Positions 7,907 through 16,811 of a stretch of 64,000 nucleotides of DNA are shown here, in pieces. Numbering within the stretch: the first letter of the stretch is position 1; every line of letters begins with the position of its first letter. The notes under the pieces were generated by a model, which did no database searches, was not told the DNA's origin, and saw only the letters and a program-made list of their open reading frames with translations. The stretch is from positions 1-64,000 of the forward strand of contig CATWQE010000008.1 of assembly GCA_958352855.1 (NCBI GenBank), written 5' to 3'. The stretch comes from an uncultured Bacillota bacterium (lineage in GTDB: Bacteria; Bacillota; Clostridia; Lachnospirales; Lachnospiraceae). A program made the position numbers and the translations under genes.

Positions 7907-8554
7907 ATGAGAAATGACAGTAGTTTATTAGAAGAAATCGGTAAGTCCGTAGAAAAAGGACATTATAAGACAACAGAAGAACTCATTACAAAGGCCATCA
8001 AGCAACATATCCCAGCCCTGAAAATCCTGGAAAAGGGTATGGTCCCTGCCATGCGTCAAATGGGTGAGCATTATAAGAATAATGAAGCGGATATCCCCAG
8101 AATTCTGGCTGCTGCCAGATGTATGCGAAAGGGTCTGGACCTTCTCACTCCTAATCTGGAGTCTGAACGGGGGCTTTATGTAGGAACTGTAATCCTTGGC
8201 ACAGTAGAAGGCGACCTTCATGATGTGGGGAAAAATCTGGTTGCCATTATGTTCCGCAGCGCCGGATTTAAAGTCATTGACCTGGGTGTTGATATCTCAG
8301 AAAAACAGTTTATCAAAGCAGTACGACAAAATCCTGACGTCTCTATTGTCTGCCTTTCTTCTCTTCTGACCACTGCCTGCTCCAGCATGCAGCACGCTGT
8401 CAAAGCAATCCGGCAGTCTGATACCCAGCACCGGCTGAAAATCATGGTCGGAGGAGGCGCTGTGACAAAAGAATTTGCCGAACAAATCGGAGCGGACGGT
8501 TATTCGGAATCCGCAGTAGATGCCGCTGAACTTGCAAAAACCTTTATTTTATAA
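7907..8554 (+). CDS. Second corrinoid (B12-binding) methyl-carrier protein
   Basis: This is a 215-residue paralogue of the carrier at 5001-5633 with the same two domains. The cobalt-binding motif is intact (GDLHDVGKNL, His105), as are CLSSLLTTA and IMVGGGAV. The helical cap differs strongly from the first copy (for example KTTEELITKAIKQH), which suggests a different partner methyltransferase. It is probably co-transcribed with the activase and the DUF2284-like gene upstream and with the PucR-type regulator 39 nt downstream. AGGAAG lies before the ATG. Confidence 0.9.
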   Translation: MRNDSSLLEEIGKSVEKGHYKTTEELITKAIKQHIPALKILEKGMVPAMRQMGEHYKNNEADIPRILAAARCMRKGLDLLTPNLESERGLYVGTVILGTVEGDLHDVGKNLVAIMFRSAGFKVIDLGVDISEKQFIKAVRQNPDVSIVCLSSLLTTACSSMQHAVKAIRQSDTQHRLKIMVGGGAVTKEFAEQIGADGYSESAVDAAELAKTFIL

Positions 8555-8593
8555 AAGCTTTAGTTTACATAATATTTAAGAGGAGACAACACC

Positions 8594-10123
8594 TTGCAGC
8601 TTACATCCATACTTTTGTACGAAAACTTAAAGAAAAAATTTCATATTGCTGAATATCGTCTTCTTTCAAAAAATCAGCCCCTTGCCCGCCCTTTTTTCTA
8701 TGAGGCGGACCGGGGGCTTCAAAGTAATCACATTTACCTGACAACAGAAATTTTAGATTTAGAATTATTTCATTCCATGCCAGAGGATGTTATTTTTGTT
8801 ATTTGTCAGAAAAGCGAAACCTCTGTTCTCCCAAAAGGCAAATTTTCCTGTATCCTGCTTTCCAGTGATACCTCTGCCATCCATGTGTTTAATTTTATTC
8901 AGTCTATTTTTGACTATTACGAAGAATGGGAGAAGCAGCTTGTTTCTATCTGCCAGCAGGACGGAAGCCTTACAGACCTTTTAGACGCTTCCAGAAAGGT
9001 ATTCCAGAATCCTTTGCGGATTACAGACATGGATTTTTCTCTTACTGCACAATCCGGTCTGTCTCTGATTCCAGAAGAATTCGATATCTTCCGAAATCCT
9101 GCCAGACGTATGGAATATCTGAACGCTTTTTTGCAGGATGAATCCTGTCATACCTCTCCCGAAGAGACCGACCCTGTGCTGTTTCCGGAATATATCAGCG
9201 GACACCGTTCCCTGAACATCAATCTTTTTCTGGAAAGCCAGGCAAAATACCACTTATCCATCATTGAATGTGAATCACTCCTGTCGGAATCAGACTGGTA
9301 TCTTATTACCATTCTGGCTCATCATGCAGAATACATTGTTCGCAGAATGCACTCGGAATCCTCCTCCAGAAGCACTACTCTGCAGTCTATTTTTCAAAGC
9401 GTCCTCTCTGACCGGACTGCGGATTACATGAATATCAGCCACCTTCTGGAACATGTTGGATGGCTTCCTGAACACACTTATCTGTGTTCTGTGATTCTCA
9501 CCTCAGGCCTGGGGCGTTATTCCTTAAATAATAACACCATCTGCCAGTATATCAGCAGTGACTTTCCTGCCTCCTGTAGCATTGTTTTTAAGGAACACGT
9601 GGTAAGCTTCTACAATCTCACGCTTCTTGCCATGGAACCGGAGGATGTGTTCCAGACCCTGGTTTATTTCATCCGGGATAGTATGTTAAAAGCAGGCTAC
9701 AGCCGTCCCATGGCAGGTCACATGAATCTGCGGCGGCAATATCTCCAGGCGCTGACTGCCTTAACCATGGGCTGTGAAATCCAGCCCCAGCTCTGGATTC
9801 ACCATTTCAGTCAGGTGGCCATGCCTTATATTTTAAAACAGGCCACAAAAGTTTTTCCCGGCTATATGATTTGCTACGAAAAACTTCTGGACCTGCAAAA
9901 ATCCGATGCAGCTCAAAATACTGAATACATGAAAACTCTGCGGGTTTATTTAGACCATAACTTAAACACCGTCCAAAGCGCCAAAGCTCTGTTTATCCAC
10001 AGAAGCACCTTTCTCTACCGCCTTGACAGAATTAAGGTGATTCTGGAAACAGACCTGGAAGACCCGGAGGAATTATTTTATCTGAATCTGTCTTTTCGAC
10101 TTTTAGATATGGACAACTTGTAA
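8594..10123 (+). CDS. PucR-type transcriptional regulator
   Basis: The C-terminus has the PucR family HTH: YLDHNLNTVQSAKALFIHRS followed by TFLYRLDRI around residues 450-485. The roughly 400 residues before it form a sensory region without membrane segments. In this family the helix-turn-helix usually activates catabolic operons in response to a small ligand. The start is a TTG, supported by GAGGAGA about 8 nt upstream; no better ATG lies near. As last gene of the corrinoid cluster it is the obvious candidate for its regulator. Its ligand could be a methylated substrate or a pathway intermediate, but this is inference. Confidence 0.8.
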   Translation: MQLTSILLYENLKKKFHIAEYRLLSKNQPLARPFFYEADRGLQSNHIYLTTEILDLELFHSMPEDVIFVICQKSETSVLPKGKFSCILLSSDTSAIHVFNFIQSIFDYYEEWEKQLVSICQQDGSLTDLLDASRKVFQNPLRITDMDFSLTAQSGLSLIPEEFDIFRNPARRMEYLNAFLQDESCHTSPEETDPVLFPEYISGHRSLNINLFLESQAKYHLSIIECESLLSESDWYLITILAHHAEYIVRRMHSESSSRSTTLQSIFQSVLSDRTADYMNISHLLEHVGWLPEHTYLCSVILTSGLGRYSLNNNTICQYISSDFPASCSIVFKEHVVSFYNLTLLAMEPEDVFQTLVYFIRDSMLKAGYSRPMAGHMNLRRQYLQALTALTMGCEIQPQLWIHHFSQVAMPYILKQATKVFPGYMICYEKLLDLQKSDAAQNTEYMKTLRVYLDHNLNTVQSAKALFIHRSTFLYRLDRIKVILETDLEDPEELFYLNLSFRLLDMDNL

Positions 10124-10128
10124 GCAAA

Positions 10129-10193
10129 GAAGCTACCGTATAAAAACATATCCTGATTTCCTGATTGTTTTTATGCGATAGCTTCTCTTTTTA
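10129..10193. terminator. Bidirectional terminator between the regulator and ftsH
   Basis: GAAGCTACCGTATAAAAACA pairs with TGTTTTTATGCGATAGCTTC, 20 bp with two mismatches, followed by CTTTTTATT on the plus strand. Its 3' end touches the ftsH stop codon, so it can stop both convergent transcripts. Confidence 0.75.
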
Positions 10194-12119
10194 TTCTTTT
10201 ATTTCTTCTGTTGTCTGTTCCTGTTCTTCCATTCCGGCTTGCTCTGCCTCTTCATTCATTCCAATACGCGGCTTGGTATTAAGAATCCGCATAAATTCTT
10301 CCCCTGTAATGGTTTCATTTTCATACAGGAATTTTGCCAGTTCATGAAGCTTTGCAATGTTATCTTCCAGAATCTTGTACGCCTTATCATGCTGTTTTTT
10401 CACCAGCTCAATGACTTTCTTATCAATCAGTGTCTGGGTCTCAAAGGAGCAGGACAGGGAGCTGTCGCCTCCAAGATACTGGTTCGACATGCTCTCCATG
10501 GCAACCATGTCAAACTCATCACTCATACCAAATCTGGAAATCATACCTCTTGCAATCTTGGTTGCCTGCTCAATATCATTAGATGCGCCTGTGGTCACAG
10601 AATGGAAAATTAATTCCTCTGCCGCGCGTCCGCCGGTAAAGGTGGCAATCTTATTCTCCAGTTCTTCCTTAGACATGAGGAAGTGTTCTCCCTCGTCCAC
10701 CTGCATAGTATAGCCCAAAGCGCCGGAAGTTCTTGGAATAATGGTAATCTTGTGTACAGGAGCGGAATTCGTCTGCAATGCAGCTACCAGAGCGTGTCCT
10801 ACCTCATGATAGGAAACAATGAGTTTTTCCTTTTCCGATAAAACCCGGCTCTTCTTCTGATAACCGGCAATTACCACTTCAATACTCTCTTCCATATCTG
10901 CCTGGGTGGCAAATCTTCTTCTGTCGCGAACCGCCCTTAAAGCTGCCTCATTTACAATATTTGCCAGCTCTGCGCCGGATGCGCCGGACGCCGCCTTGGC
11001 AATTTCATGAAAATCCACATTATCGGAAATCTTAATCTTTCTGGCATGTACCTTCAGGATTTCCTCTCGTCCTTTCAAATCAGGAAGCTCTACCGGAATT
11101 CTACGGTCAAAACGTCCCGGACGCAAAAGAGCCGGGTCCAGAGAATCCGGACGGTTGGTTGCTGCCAGAATTACAACACCTTTGGAACCGTCAAAGCCAT
11201 CCATTTCTGTGAGAAGCTGGTTTAAGGTCTGCTCCCTCTCATCATTACCGCCTAAGTTGGCTCCGTCACGTTTCTTACCAATGGTATCAATCTCATCAAT
11301 AAACACAATACAAGGCGCTTTTTCATTTGCCTGTTTAAACAAATCTCTCACTTTGGCAGCGCCCATACCTACAAACATTTCTACAAACTCAGAACCTGAA
11401 ATAGAGAAAAACGGAACATTGGCCTCTCCGGCTACTGCTTTTGCCAGCAGAGTTTTACCGGTTCCCGGAGGTCCCACTAACAGAGCGCCCTTTGGCATAG
11501 AAGCTCCGATTTCCGTATATTTGTCAGGATAGTGAAGATAATCCACGATTTCTGATAAAAGCTCCTTGGCCTCATCCTCTCCTGCCACGTCGGAGAATTT
11601 AATACCTGTAGCAGACTTCACATAAATCTTGGCATTGCTCTTGCCAAAAGCCATGGCTCCCGGACCGCCTGCGCCTCCCATGTTCTTCATCATACGCCGC
11701 ATGAGCCATCCGCCCAGAGTCCAAATGAGAACAAATGGCAAAATCCATGTGAAAATAAAGTTTACCAGAGGATTTACCTTCTCCGGCAGCTCAGAGCTGT
11801 ACTTCACGCCTGCATCATCCAGACGCTCAATAAGCTTTTCATCATTTACATAGCCTGTTTTGAAAATCTGTACTTTATCGCCCTTGCCTTCCTTTTTTTC
11901 TGAGAAGTAAATAATACCTTCTCCAAGGCTTACTTCTTCGATTTTTCCATCTTCCAAATCATTGATAAACACATCATAGCTGGTTTCTTTCACACTTCTC
12001 TCTGCCAGAGAGGGCAAAACAAAAAAATTCATTGCCACTAAAACCAGCAGAATAATTCCATAAAAAATCATTGTCGGTTTTTTAGGAGGCTTTGGTGTTT
12101 TGTTTTCTTTAATATCCAT
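10191..12119 (-). CDS. ftsH: ATP-dependent zinc metalloprotease FtsH
   Basis: FtsH is a membrane-anchored hexameric AAA protease that degrades membrane and regulatory proteins. Two membrane segments (about residues 17-37 and 117-138) enclose an extracytoplasmic domain. The AAA module has Walker A GPPGTGKT (216-223), Walker B IVFIDEID and the second region of homology AATNRPDSLDPALL. The zinc site is HEVGH (438-442), one residue different from the more common HEAGH but with HExxH intact. Length 642 is normal, with an acidic Glu/Gln-rich tail. It is transcribed alone from a promoter 47 nt upstream. Confidence 0.97.
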   Translation of the reverse strand: MDIKENKTPKPPKKPTMIFYGIILLVLVAMNFFVLPSLAERSVKETSYDVFINDLEDGKIEEVSLGEGIIYFSEKKEGKGDKVQIFKTGYVNDEKLIERLDDAGVKYSSELPEKVNPLVNFIFTWILPFVLIWTLGGWLMRRMMKNMGGAGGPGAMAFGKSNAKIYVKSATGIKFSDVAGEDEAKELLSEIVDYLHYPDKYTEIGASMPKGALLVGPPGTGKTLLAKAVAGEANVPFFSISGSEFVEMFVGMGAAKVRDLFKQANEKAPCIVFIDEIDTIGKKRDGANLGGNDEREQTLNQLLTEMDGFDGSKGVVILAATNRPDSLDPALLRPGRFDRRIPVELPDLKGREEILKVHARKIKISDNVDFHEIAKAASGASGAELANIVNEAALRAVRDRRRFATQADMEESIEVVIAGYQKKSRVLSEKEKLIVSYHEVGHALVAALQTNSAPVHKITIIPRTSGALGYTMQVDEGEHFLMSKEELENKIATFTGGRAAEELIFHSVTTGASNDIEQATKIARGMISRFGMSDEFDMVAMESMSNQYLGGDSSLSCSFETQTLIDKKVIELVKKQHDKAYKILEDNIAKLHELAKFLYENETITGEEFMRILNTKPRIGMNEEAEQAGMEEQEQTTEEIKE

Positions 12120-12165
12120 ACTTGCTCCTCCGTTATATATAATCTCAGGCTAAAGCCATATAAAA

Positions 12166-12194
12166 ACTATACTTCTTCTTACTTTATTATGCAA
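12166..12194 (-). promoter_or_regulatory. Promoter of ftsH
   Basis: TTGCAT and TATAGT are separated by 17 bp on the minus strand, giving a leader of roughly 40 nt before ftsH, whose ribosome binding site is GGAGG. Confidence 0.55.
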
Positions 12195-12259
12195 GGAAGA
12201 AAGCATATTAATTCTATTAAAAAAGAATAAACCGTCACTCTGAAAACATGCGTTTCTAC

Positions 12260-13018
12260 TTACTTGTCATCGCCGGTAAGTCTCAGCACAGATTCCATCT
12301 CTTCCACATCCATATCCAGAAATGCCGCCAGTTCTTCCACACTATACTTGACATCCTCGTCTTCGGTCAGTTCTTTGACCTTTGCTTCCAGGTTTCTCAC
12401 CTTTTCCACCAGAATATCATCCTCTTTCTTCTGCTGGCTCTGTTCTTCCATAAACAGACGAATCGCGCTTCTGATTTCGCTCATAAGCCAGGTATGAATC
12501 TCCTCCTTTTCGGCTGCCTGCTCTAATGCCATCAAAAGTCCCATATTCCCTTCCTGCAGCAAATCTCCGAAGAAAATTTCTCCTGAATGCAGTTCTCTTG
12601 CTATTTCCACAACTTCTCTCTGGTAGCTTTTTAAAATACGCTCTTTTACATCCTTTCCGGTTCTTAAATCCATAAAAAGCTGCTCTCTGTCAAAACCATC
12701 TATTTCCCCAAAGGTTTCCAGATACTCTGTCAGATATTCCTCTTCCTCAGCAGTTAAAGGAACCTGCTGCGCTTCTTCCACTGACTTTGTATCTCCCTGG
12801 CTCTGAAATTCTTTTGAAAAATCACCGCTCTTCTTGCTGTAACCATGAACCGTAATCCCCTGGATTTCCAGAAAATCAAAAACCTTTTTTAATTTTTCCT
12901 GGTCCATTCCTTCTTCGCCGAAAAACTGTTTCACCAGCTCTGCCTGTACCTGCTTGCCATTTTTCATGGCTAATGTCTGTATTTCCTTTAATTTATCCTG
13001 AAACTCTTGAATATTCAT
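12260..13018 (-). CDS. Sigma-70-like protein without region 4
   Basis: This acidic 252-residue protein is reminiscent of a primary sigma factor cut short. Residues 22-57 look like region 1.1. Residues 128-192 resemble region 2 (SYQREVVEIA, GDLLQEGNMGLLMALEQA, then a helix like the one before region 2.4). Residues 204-248 resemble region 3 (YSVEELAAFLDMDVEEMESVL). The protein stops there, with no region 4 HTH for -35 recognition, and the usual aromatic -10 melting residues are not evident. It may bind RNA polymerase as a modulator, or be a diverged relic. The start at the second of two close ATGs follows GGGG at a proper distance. It has its own promoter and terminator-bounded neighbours. Confidence 0.6.
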   Translation of the reverse strand: MNIQEFQDKLKEIQTLAMKNGKQVQAELVKQFFGEEGMDQEKLKKVFDFLEIQGITVHGYSKKSGDFSKEFQSQGDTKSVEEAQQVPLTAEEEEYLTEYLETFGEIDGFDREQLFMDLRTGKDVKERILKSYQREVVEIARELHSGEIFFGDLLQEGNMGLLMALEQAAEKEEIHTWLMSEIRSAIRLFMEEQSQQKKEDDILVEKVRNLEAKVKELTEDEDVKYSVEELAAFLDMDVEEMESVLRLTGDDK

Positions 13019-13055
13019 AAACATACCCCGTTTCTTTTTCGTTTTGTTTAGTTTG

Positions 13056-13084
13056 ATTATAAAAGAAGTTTTAGGAAAAAGCAA
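13056..13084 (-). promoter_or_regulatory. Promoter of the sigma-like gene
   Basis: TTGCTT and TATAAT are 17 bp apart on the minus strand, about 40 nt before the chosen start codon. Confidence 0.6.
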
Positions 13085-13159
13085 CCAGCCAAAACTTTGC
13101 AAGCCAGATTCTTGATAGGGAAAGTATGTCTGTGTCCGCAATAACAAAATTAATGAAAT

Positions 13160-13198
13160 TTTGAAAAGACCTCGAAAAGATTTCTCTTTTCAAGGTCT
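13160..13198 (-). terminator. Terminator of the greA-lysS unit
   Basis: On the minus strand AGACCTTGAAAAGA pairs with TCTTTTCGAGGTCT around a GAAA loop, followed by TTTCAAAATTT. It lies 36 nt after the lysS stop. Confidence 0.7.
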
Positions 13199-13233
13199 AT
13201 TATCACTTTAGCCAGCTATAAACAATTCTTCTC

Positions 13234-15183
13234 TTAATACAATTTCGCTCCTGCCGGAATCTTATCCTCAAGCATCAGAACATTGAGTCCTTCTCTTCCT
13301 TCTACAAGGTGTGTAGCGGAGATAATCATGCCGCAGGAATCAATTCCCATCATCTTACGTGGAGGAAGGTTTGTAATGGCAAGTAGTGTCTTACCAACTA
13401 ATTCTTCCGGTTCATAATAATCGTGAATTCCGCTTAAAATCACGCGGTCTTCGCCACTTCCGTCGTCTAAAACAAATTTCAGAAGTTTCTTAGACTTCGG
13501 AACTGCTTCACATTCTTTTACCTTTACAGCTCGAAAATCTGACTTGCTGAATGTATCAAAATCAACCATATCTTTAAATAATGGTTCTACTTCTACATTA
13601 GAGAAGTCATATGTTTCTTTTACTTCAGCAATAGCTTTTTCCACTGTTTTTTCAACCGGCGCAGACTGTGCAGCATTATTAGCTTCGTTCTTAGCAGCCC
13701 CCTGTGACTTCATTGTCGGGAACAGCAATACATCGCGGATTGCAGCGCTGTCTGTGAGCAGCATTACCATTCTGTCAATACCGAATCCAATACCACCTGT
13801 AGGAGGCATACCGATTTCCAGAGCATTCATAAAGTCTTCGTCTGTAGTGTTTGCTTCTTCATCACCCTGTGCCAGAAGTTCTTCCTGTGCTTTGAAACGT
13901 TCTCTCTGGTCAATTGGGTCATTTAATTCAGAGTAAGCATTTGCCATTTCCCATCCGTTCATGAAGAACTCGAAACGTTCTACATATTCCGGATTTTCCG
14001 GTTTCTTCTTAGTAAGAGGAGAAATCTCAATTGGATGATCCATAACAAAAGTAGGCTGAAGCAGGTGTTCCTCAACAAATTCCTCAAAGAAGAGGTTCAG
14101 GATATCACCTTTTTTGTGTCTCTCTTCGTATTCTACATGATGTTCTTTTGCCACAGCTCTGGCTTCTTTTAAAGTATGGATTTCATTGAAGTCCACACCT
14201 GCATATTTCTTAACTGCATCCACCATGGTGATACGCTCAAATGGCTTTCCTAAATCCATTTCAATGCCATTGTACACGATTTTTGTAGTTCCCAGAACTT
14301 CCTGCGCTACATGACGGTACAGGTTCTCTGTTAAATCCATCATGCCATGATAGTCTGTATATGCCTGATACAGCTCCATTAAGGTAAACTCTGGATTGTG
14401 TCTGGTGTCCAGACCTTCGTTACGAAATACTCGTCCGATTTCGTAAACTCTCTCCATACCGCCTACGATTAATCTCTTTAAGTATAATTCCAGAGAAATA
14501 CGCAGTTTAAAATCTTCATCAAGAGCGTTGAAATGTGTCTCAAAAGGACGGGCTGCCGCGCCGCCGGCATTTGCTACCAGCATAGGGGTCTCTACTTCCA
14601 GGAATCCCTGTCCGTTTAAGTAATTACGAATGCTTGCAAGAATTTTAGAACGTTTAATAAAGGTTTCTTTTACATCTGCATTCATAATTAAATCCACATA
14701 TCTCTGACGGTAACGCAGGTCTGTGTTAGTCAGTCCATGGAATTTCTCCGGAAGCGGTTTTAAACTCTTAGATAACAGTGTTACTTCTGTGGCATGAATA
14801 GAAATCTCTCCGGTTTTTGTCTTAAACACTTCACCAGTGATTCCCACCAGATCGCCGATATCCATTTTCTTAAATTCTTTATAAGACTCTTCTCCTACAT
14901 TGTCTCTTGCAACATAAGACTGGATAGAGCCCTGTAAATCCTGAATACTGCAAAAAGAAGCTTTTCCCATAACACGTTTGGACATCATACGTCCTGCCAG
15001 AGTAACTGTCTCACCCTCCAGCTCGTCAAAAGCATTTTTTACTTCCATGCTATGGTGTGTTACATCAAATTTTGTAATCTGAAATGGGTCCTTCCCATTT
15101 TCCTGCAAATCAGCTAATTTTTCGCGGCGGACCTTTAATAACTGATTTAAGTCCTGTTCCTGTGTCTTCTTCTGCTCTGCCAC
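13234..15183 (-). CDS. lysS: Lysyl-tRNA synthetase, class II, with C-terminal tRNA-binding domain
   Basis: It charges tRNA-Lys. The OB-fold anticodon domain (VTLAGRMMSKR region) is followed by the class II core with YRQRYVDLI, motif 2 FRNEGLDTRHNPEFT and motif 3 GIGFGIDRMVMLL. The usual enzyme ends near 500 residues. Here a linker (about 500-545) leads into an extra 100-residue domain, from SDFRAVKVKECEAVPKSKK to NLPPRKMMGIDSCGM, which matches the Trbp111/EMAPII-like tRNA-binding fold seen at the C-terminus of many MetRS. The start is a GTG after AAGGAG. The gene follows greA by 29 nt and shares its promoter. Confidence 0.95.
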   Translation of the reverse strand: MAEQKKTQEQDLNQLLKVRREKLADLQENGKDPFQITKFDVTHHSMEVKNAFDELEGETVTLAGRMMSKRVMGKASFCSIQDLQGSIQSYVARDNVGEESYKEFKKMDIGDLVGITGEVFKTKTGEISIHATEVTLLSKSLKPLPEKFHGLTNTDLRYRQRYVDLIMNADVKETFIKRSKILASIRNYLNGQGFLEVETPMLVANAGGAAARPFETHFNALDEDFKLRISLELYLKRLIVGGMERVYEIGRVFRNEGLDTRHNPEFTLMELYQAYTDYHGMMDLTENLYRHVAQEVLGTTKIVYNGIEMDLGKPFERITMVDAVKKYAGVDFNEIHTLKEARAVAKEHHVEYEERHKKGDILNLFFEEFVEEHLLQPTFVMDHPIEISPLTKKKPENPEYVERFEFFMNGWEMANAYSELNDPIDQRERFKAQEELLAQGDEEANTTDEDFMNALEIGMPPTGGIGFGIDRMVMLLTDSAAIRDVLLFPTMKSQGAAKNEANNAAQSAPVEKTVEKAIAEVKETYDFSNVEVEPLFKDMVDFDTFSKSDFRAVKVKECEAVPKSKKLLKFVLDDGSGEDRVILSGIHDYYEPEELVGKTLLAITNLPPRKMMGIDSCGMIISATHLVEGREGLNVLMLEDKIPAGAKLY

Positions 15184-15212
15184 TTTTCACACTCTCCTTC
15201 GTTTATTTTAGA

Positions 15213-15695
15213 TTAAATGTTTCTCTCAATACCAAGAACTTTATATTCCATTACTCCTGCAGGCATTTCTACGGAAACGGTATCACCAATAGACGCTCCA
15301 ATCAGAGCTTTTCCTACTGGAGATTCGTTAGAAATCTTGCCCTCCAGGCTGTTAGCCTCTGTAGAACCTACGATTTTGAATTCGATTTCCTCATCAAATT
15401 CCACATCATAAACCTTTACTTTACAGCCAACACTGATTTTGTTTACATCTACTTCGTCCTCTACCACAACTTCTGCGTTTTTGAGGATTTTCTCTATCTG
15501 TTCGATTCTGGCTTCGATATCTCTCTGCTCGTCCATAGCCGCATCGTATTCTGCGTTTTCAGACAAGTCGCCCTGTTCTCTGGCTTCTTTGATTTTCTCA
15601 GCCACTTCTTTTCTCTTTACGATTTTTAAATCATGAAGCTCGTCTTCTAATTTTGTCAACCCAGCGTAAGTCAGTATTACTTTCTTTTCTTCCAT
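15213..15695 (-). CDS. greA: Transcription elongation factor GreA
   Basis: GreA rescues backtracked RNA polymerase by stimulating transcript cleavage. The N-terminal coiled coil contains LTYAGLTKLEDEL and the tip region REQGDLSENAEYDAA with its acidic residues. The C-terminal globular domain ends with SPVGKALIGASIGDTVSVE. The ATG chosen gives 160 residues, the family length. An upstream GTG would add four residues but lies too near the AAAGGGTG ribosome binding site. Confidence 0.96.
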   Translation of the reverse strand: MEEKKVILTYAGLTKLEDELHDLKIVKRKEVAEKIKEAREQGDLSENAEYDAAMDEQRDIEARIEQIEKILKNAEVVVEDEVDVNKISVGCKVKVYDVEFDEEIEFKIVGSTEANSLEGKISNESPVGKALIGASIGDTVSVEMPAGVMEYKVLGIERNI

Positions 15696-15761
15696 AATTC
15701 TATACACCCTTTCTCCAATACTTACAGGAATCTGTAAATATCACTACTTAACAGTCATAAC

Positions 15762-15790
15762 ATTATAAATAATACCTATGCAGATGTCAA
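15762..15790 (-). promoter_or_regulatory. Consensus promoter of greA-lysS
   Basis: A perfect TTGACA and a perfect TATAAT are separated by 17 bp on the minus strand, about 65 nt before greA. This is the best sigma-A match I see in the window. Confidence 0.85.
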
Positions 15791-15852
15791 GCCAAATACG
15801 CCTTCTGGCGCATATTTCATATACTTTTTATAATTCTTTGCCCAGAAACAGC

Positions 15853-16809
15853 CTACATCCTTCCCACCAGCTCTTCAAGCTGTTCATAGCTTTCCACCTC
15901 ATTCACCATCCGCCGCACTGCGGCAGAATGAGGCATCCCTGTAGTATACCAGGCAACATGCTTTCGCATTTCTCTCATGCCTGTGTAATCTCCCTTGTAT
16001 TCCAACTGCATTTTTGCATGTCTTAAAATCATTTCTTTTACTTCTTCCATCCCGGGCTTTGGCAACAGTTCCCCTGTTTTCTGGTAATGCAGGATTTGAG
16101 AAAACAGCCATGGATTCCCCTGTACCGCCCTGCCAATCATAATACCATCGCATCCAGTCTCACGAACCAACGCTTCTGCCTTTTTGGGAGAGTCCACATC
16201 TCCGTTCCCAATAACCGGTATGGACACCGCTTCCTTTACCTGACGGATAATGTCCCAGTCTGCATTTCCCGCATAATACTGCTCCCTGGTACGCCCATGA
16301 ACTGCAATCGCTGCCGCCCCTGCATCCTCTGCAATTTTTGCAATTTCCACTGCATTGACACAGTCCTCGGTAAAACCTTTTCTGATTTTAACGGTCAAAG
16401 GTTTCTCAATAGCTTTTGATACCTTGGACACAATCTCATGCACCAGCTTTGGATTCTTCATCAGGGCAGAACCCTCTCCGTTATTCACTACCTTTGGTAC
16501 CGGACATCCCATATTAATATCCAGAATGTCAAAATTCCTGGGCTCAATCTGCCTTGCAATCTCTGCCATTAAATCCGCGTCTGAGCCAAAAAGCTGCAAA
16601 GATACCGGACGCTCCCTTTCATCAATTTCCATGAGGGTTTCTGTGTTCTTATTTTTAAAATAAATTGCCTTGGCGCTAATCATCTCTGTACAAATAAGCC
16701 CTGCGCCCTGTTCCTTACACAACAAACGAAATGGCAGGTCGGTTACTCCTGCCATAGGTGCCAATATTAAATTATTCTCCAGTGTTACATTTCCAATCTT
16801 CAGACTCAT
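15853..16809 (-). CDS. dusB: tRNA-dihydrouridine synthase
   Basis: This FMN enzyme reduces uridines in the tRNA D-loop with NADPH. The N-terminus has LAPMAGVTDLPFRLLC, then NMGCPVPKVV with the catalytic Cys, IAVHGRTREQ and IGNGDVDSP; all are hallmarks of the DusB/Nifr3 group. The 318 residues are full length. It ends the operon that begins with the patatin gene and starts 2 nt after coaX. A weak hairpin (AAATATGCGCC/GGCGTATTT) after the stop overlaps the -35 side of the greA promoter. Confidence 0.94.
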   Translation of the reverse strand: MSLKIGNVTLENNLILAPMAGVTDLPFRLLCKEQGAGLICTEMISAKAIYFKNKNTETLMEIDERERPVSLQLFGSDADLMAEIARQIEPRNFDILDINMGCPVPKVVNNGEGSALMKNPKLVHEIVSKVSKAIEKPLTVKIRKGFTEDCVNAVEIAKIAEDAGAAAIAVHGRTREQYYAGNADWDIIRQVKEAVSIPVIGNGDVDSPKKAEALVRETGCDGIMIGRAVQGNPWLFSQILHYQKTGELLPKPGMEEVKEMILRHAKMQLEYKGDYTGMREMRKHVAWYTTGMPHSAAVRRMVNEVESYEQLEELVGRM

Positions 16810-16811
16810 GC

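Noticed and set aside
15184..15212. T-box leader for lysS
   Set aside because: The gap between greA and lysS is only 29 nt, and no T-box sequence or specifier stem lies before greA.
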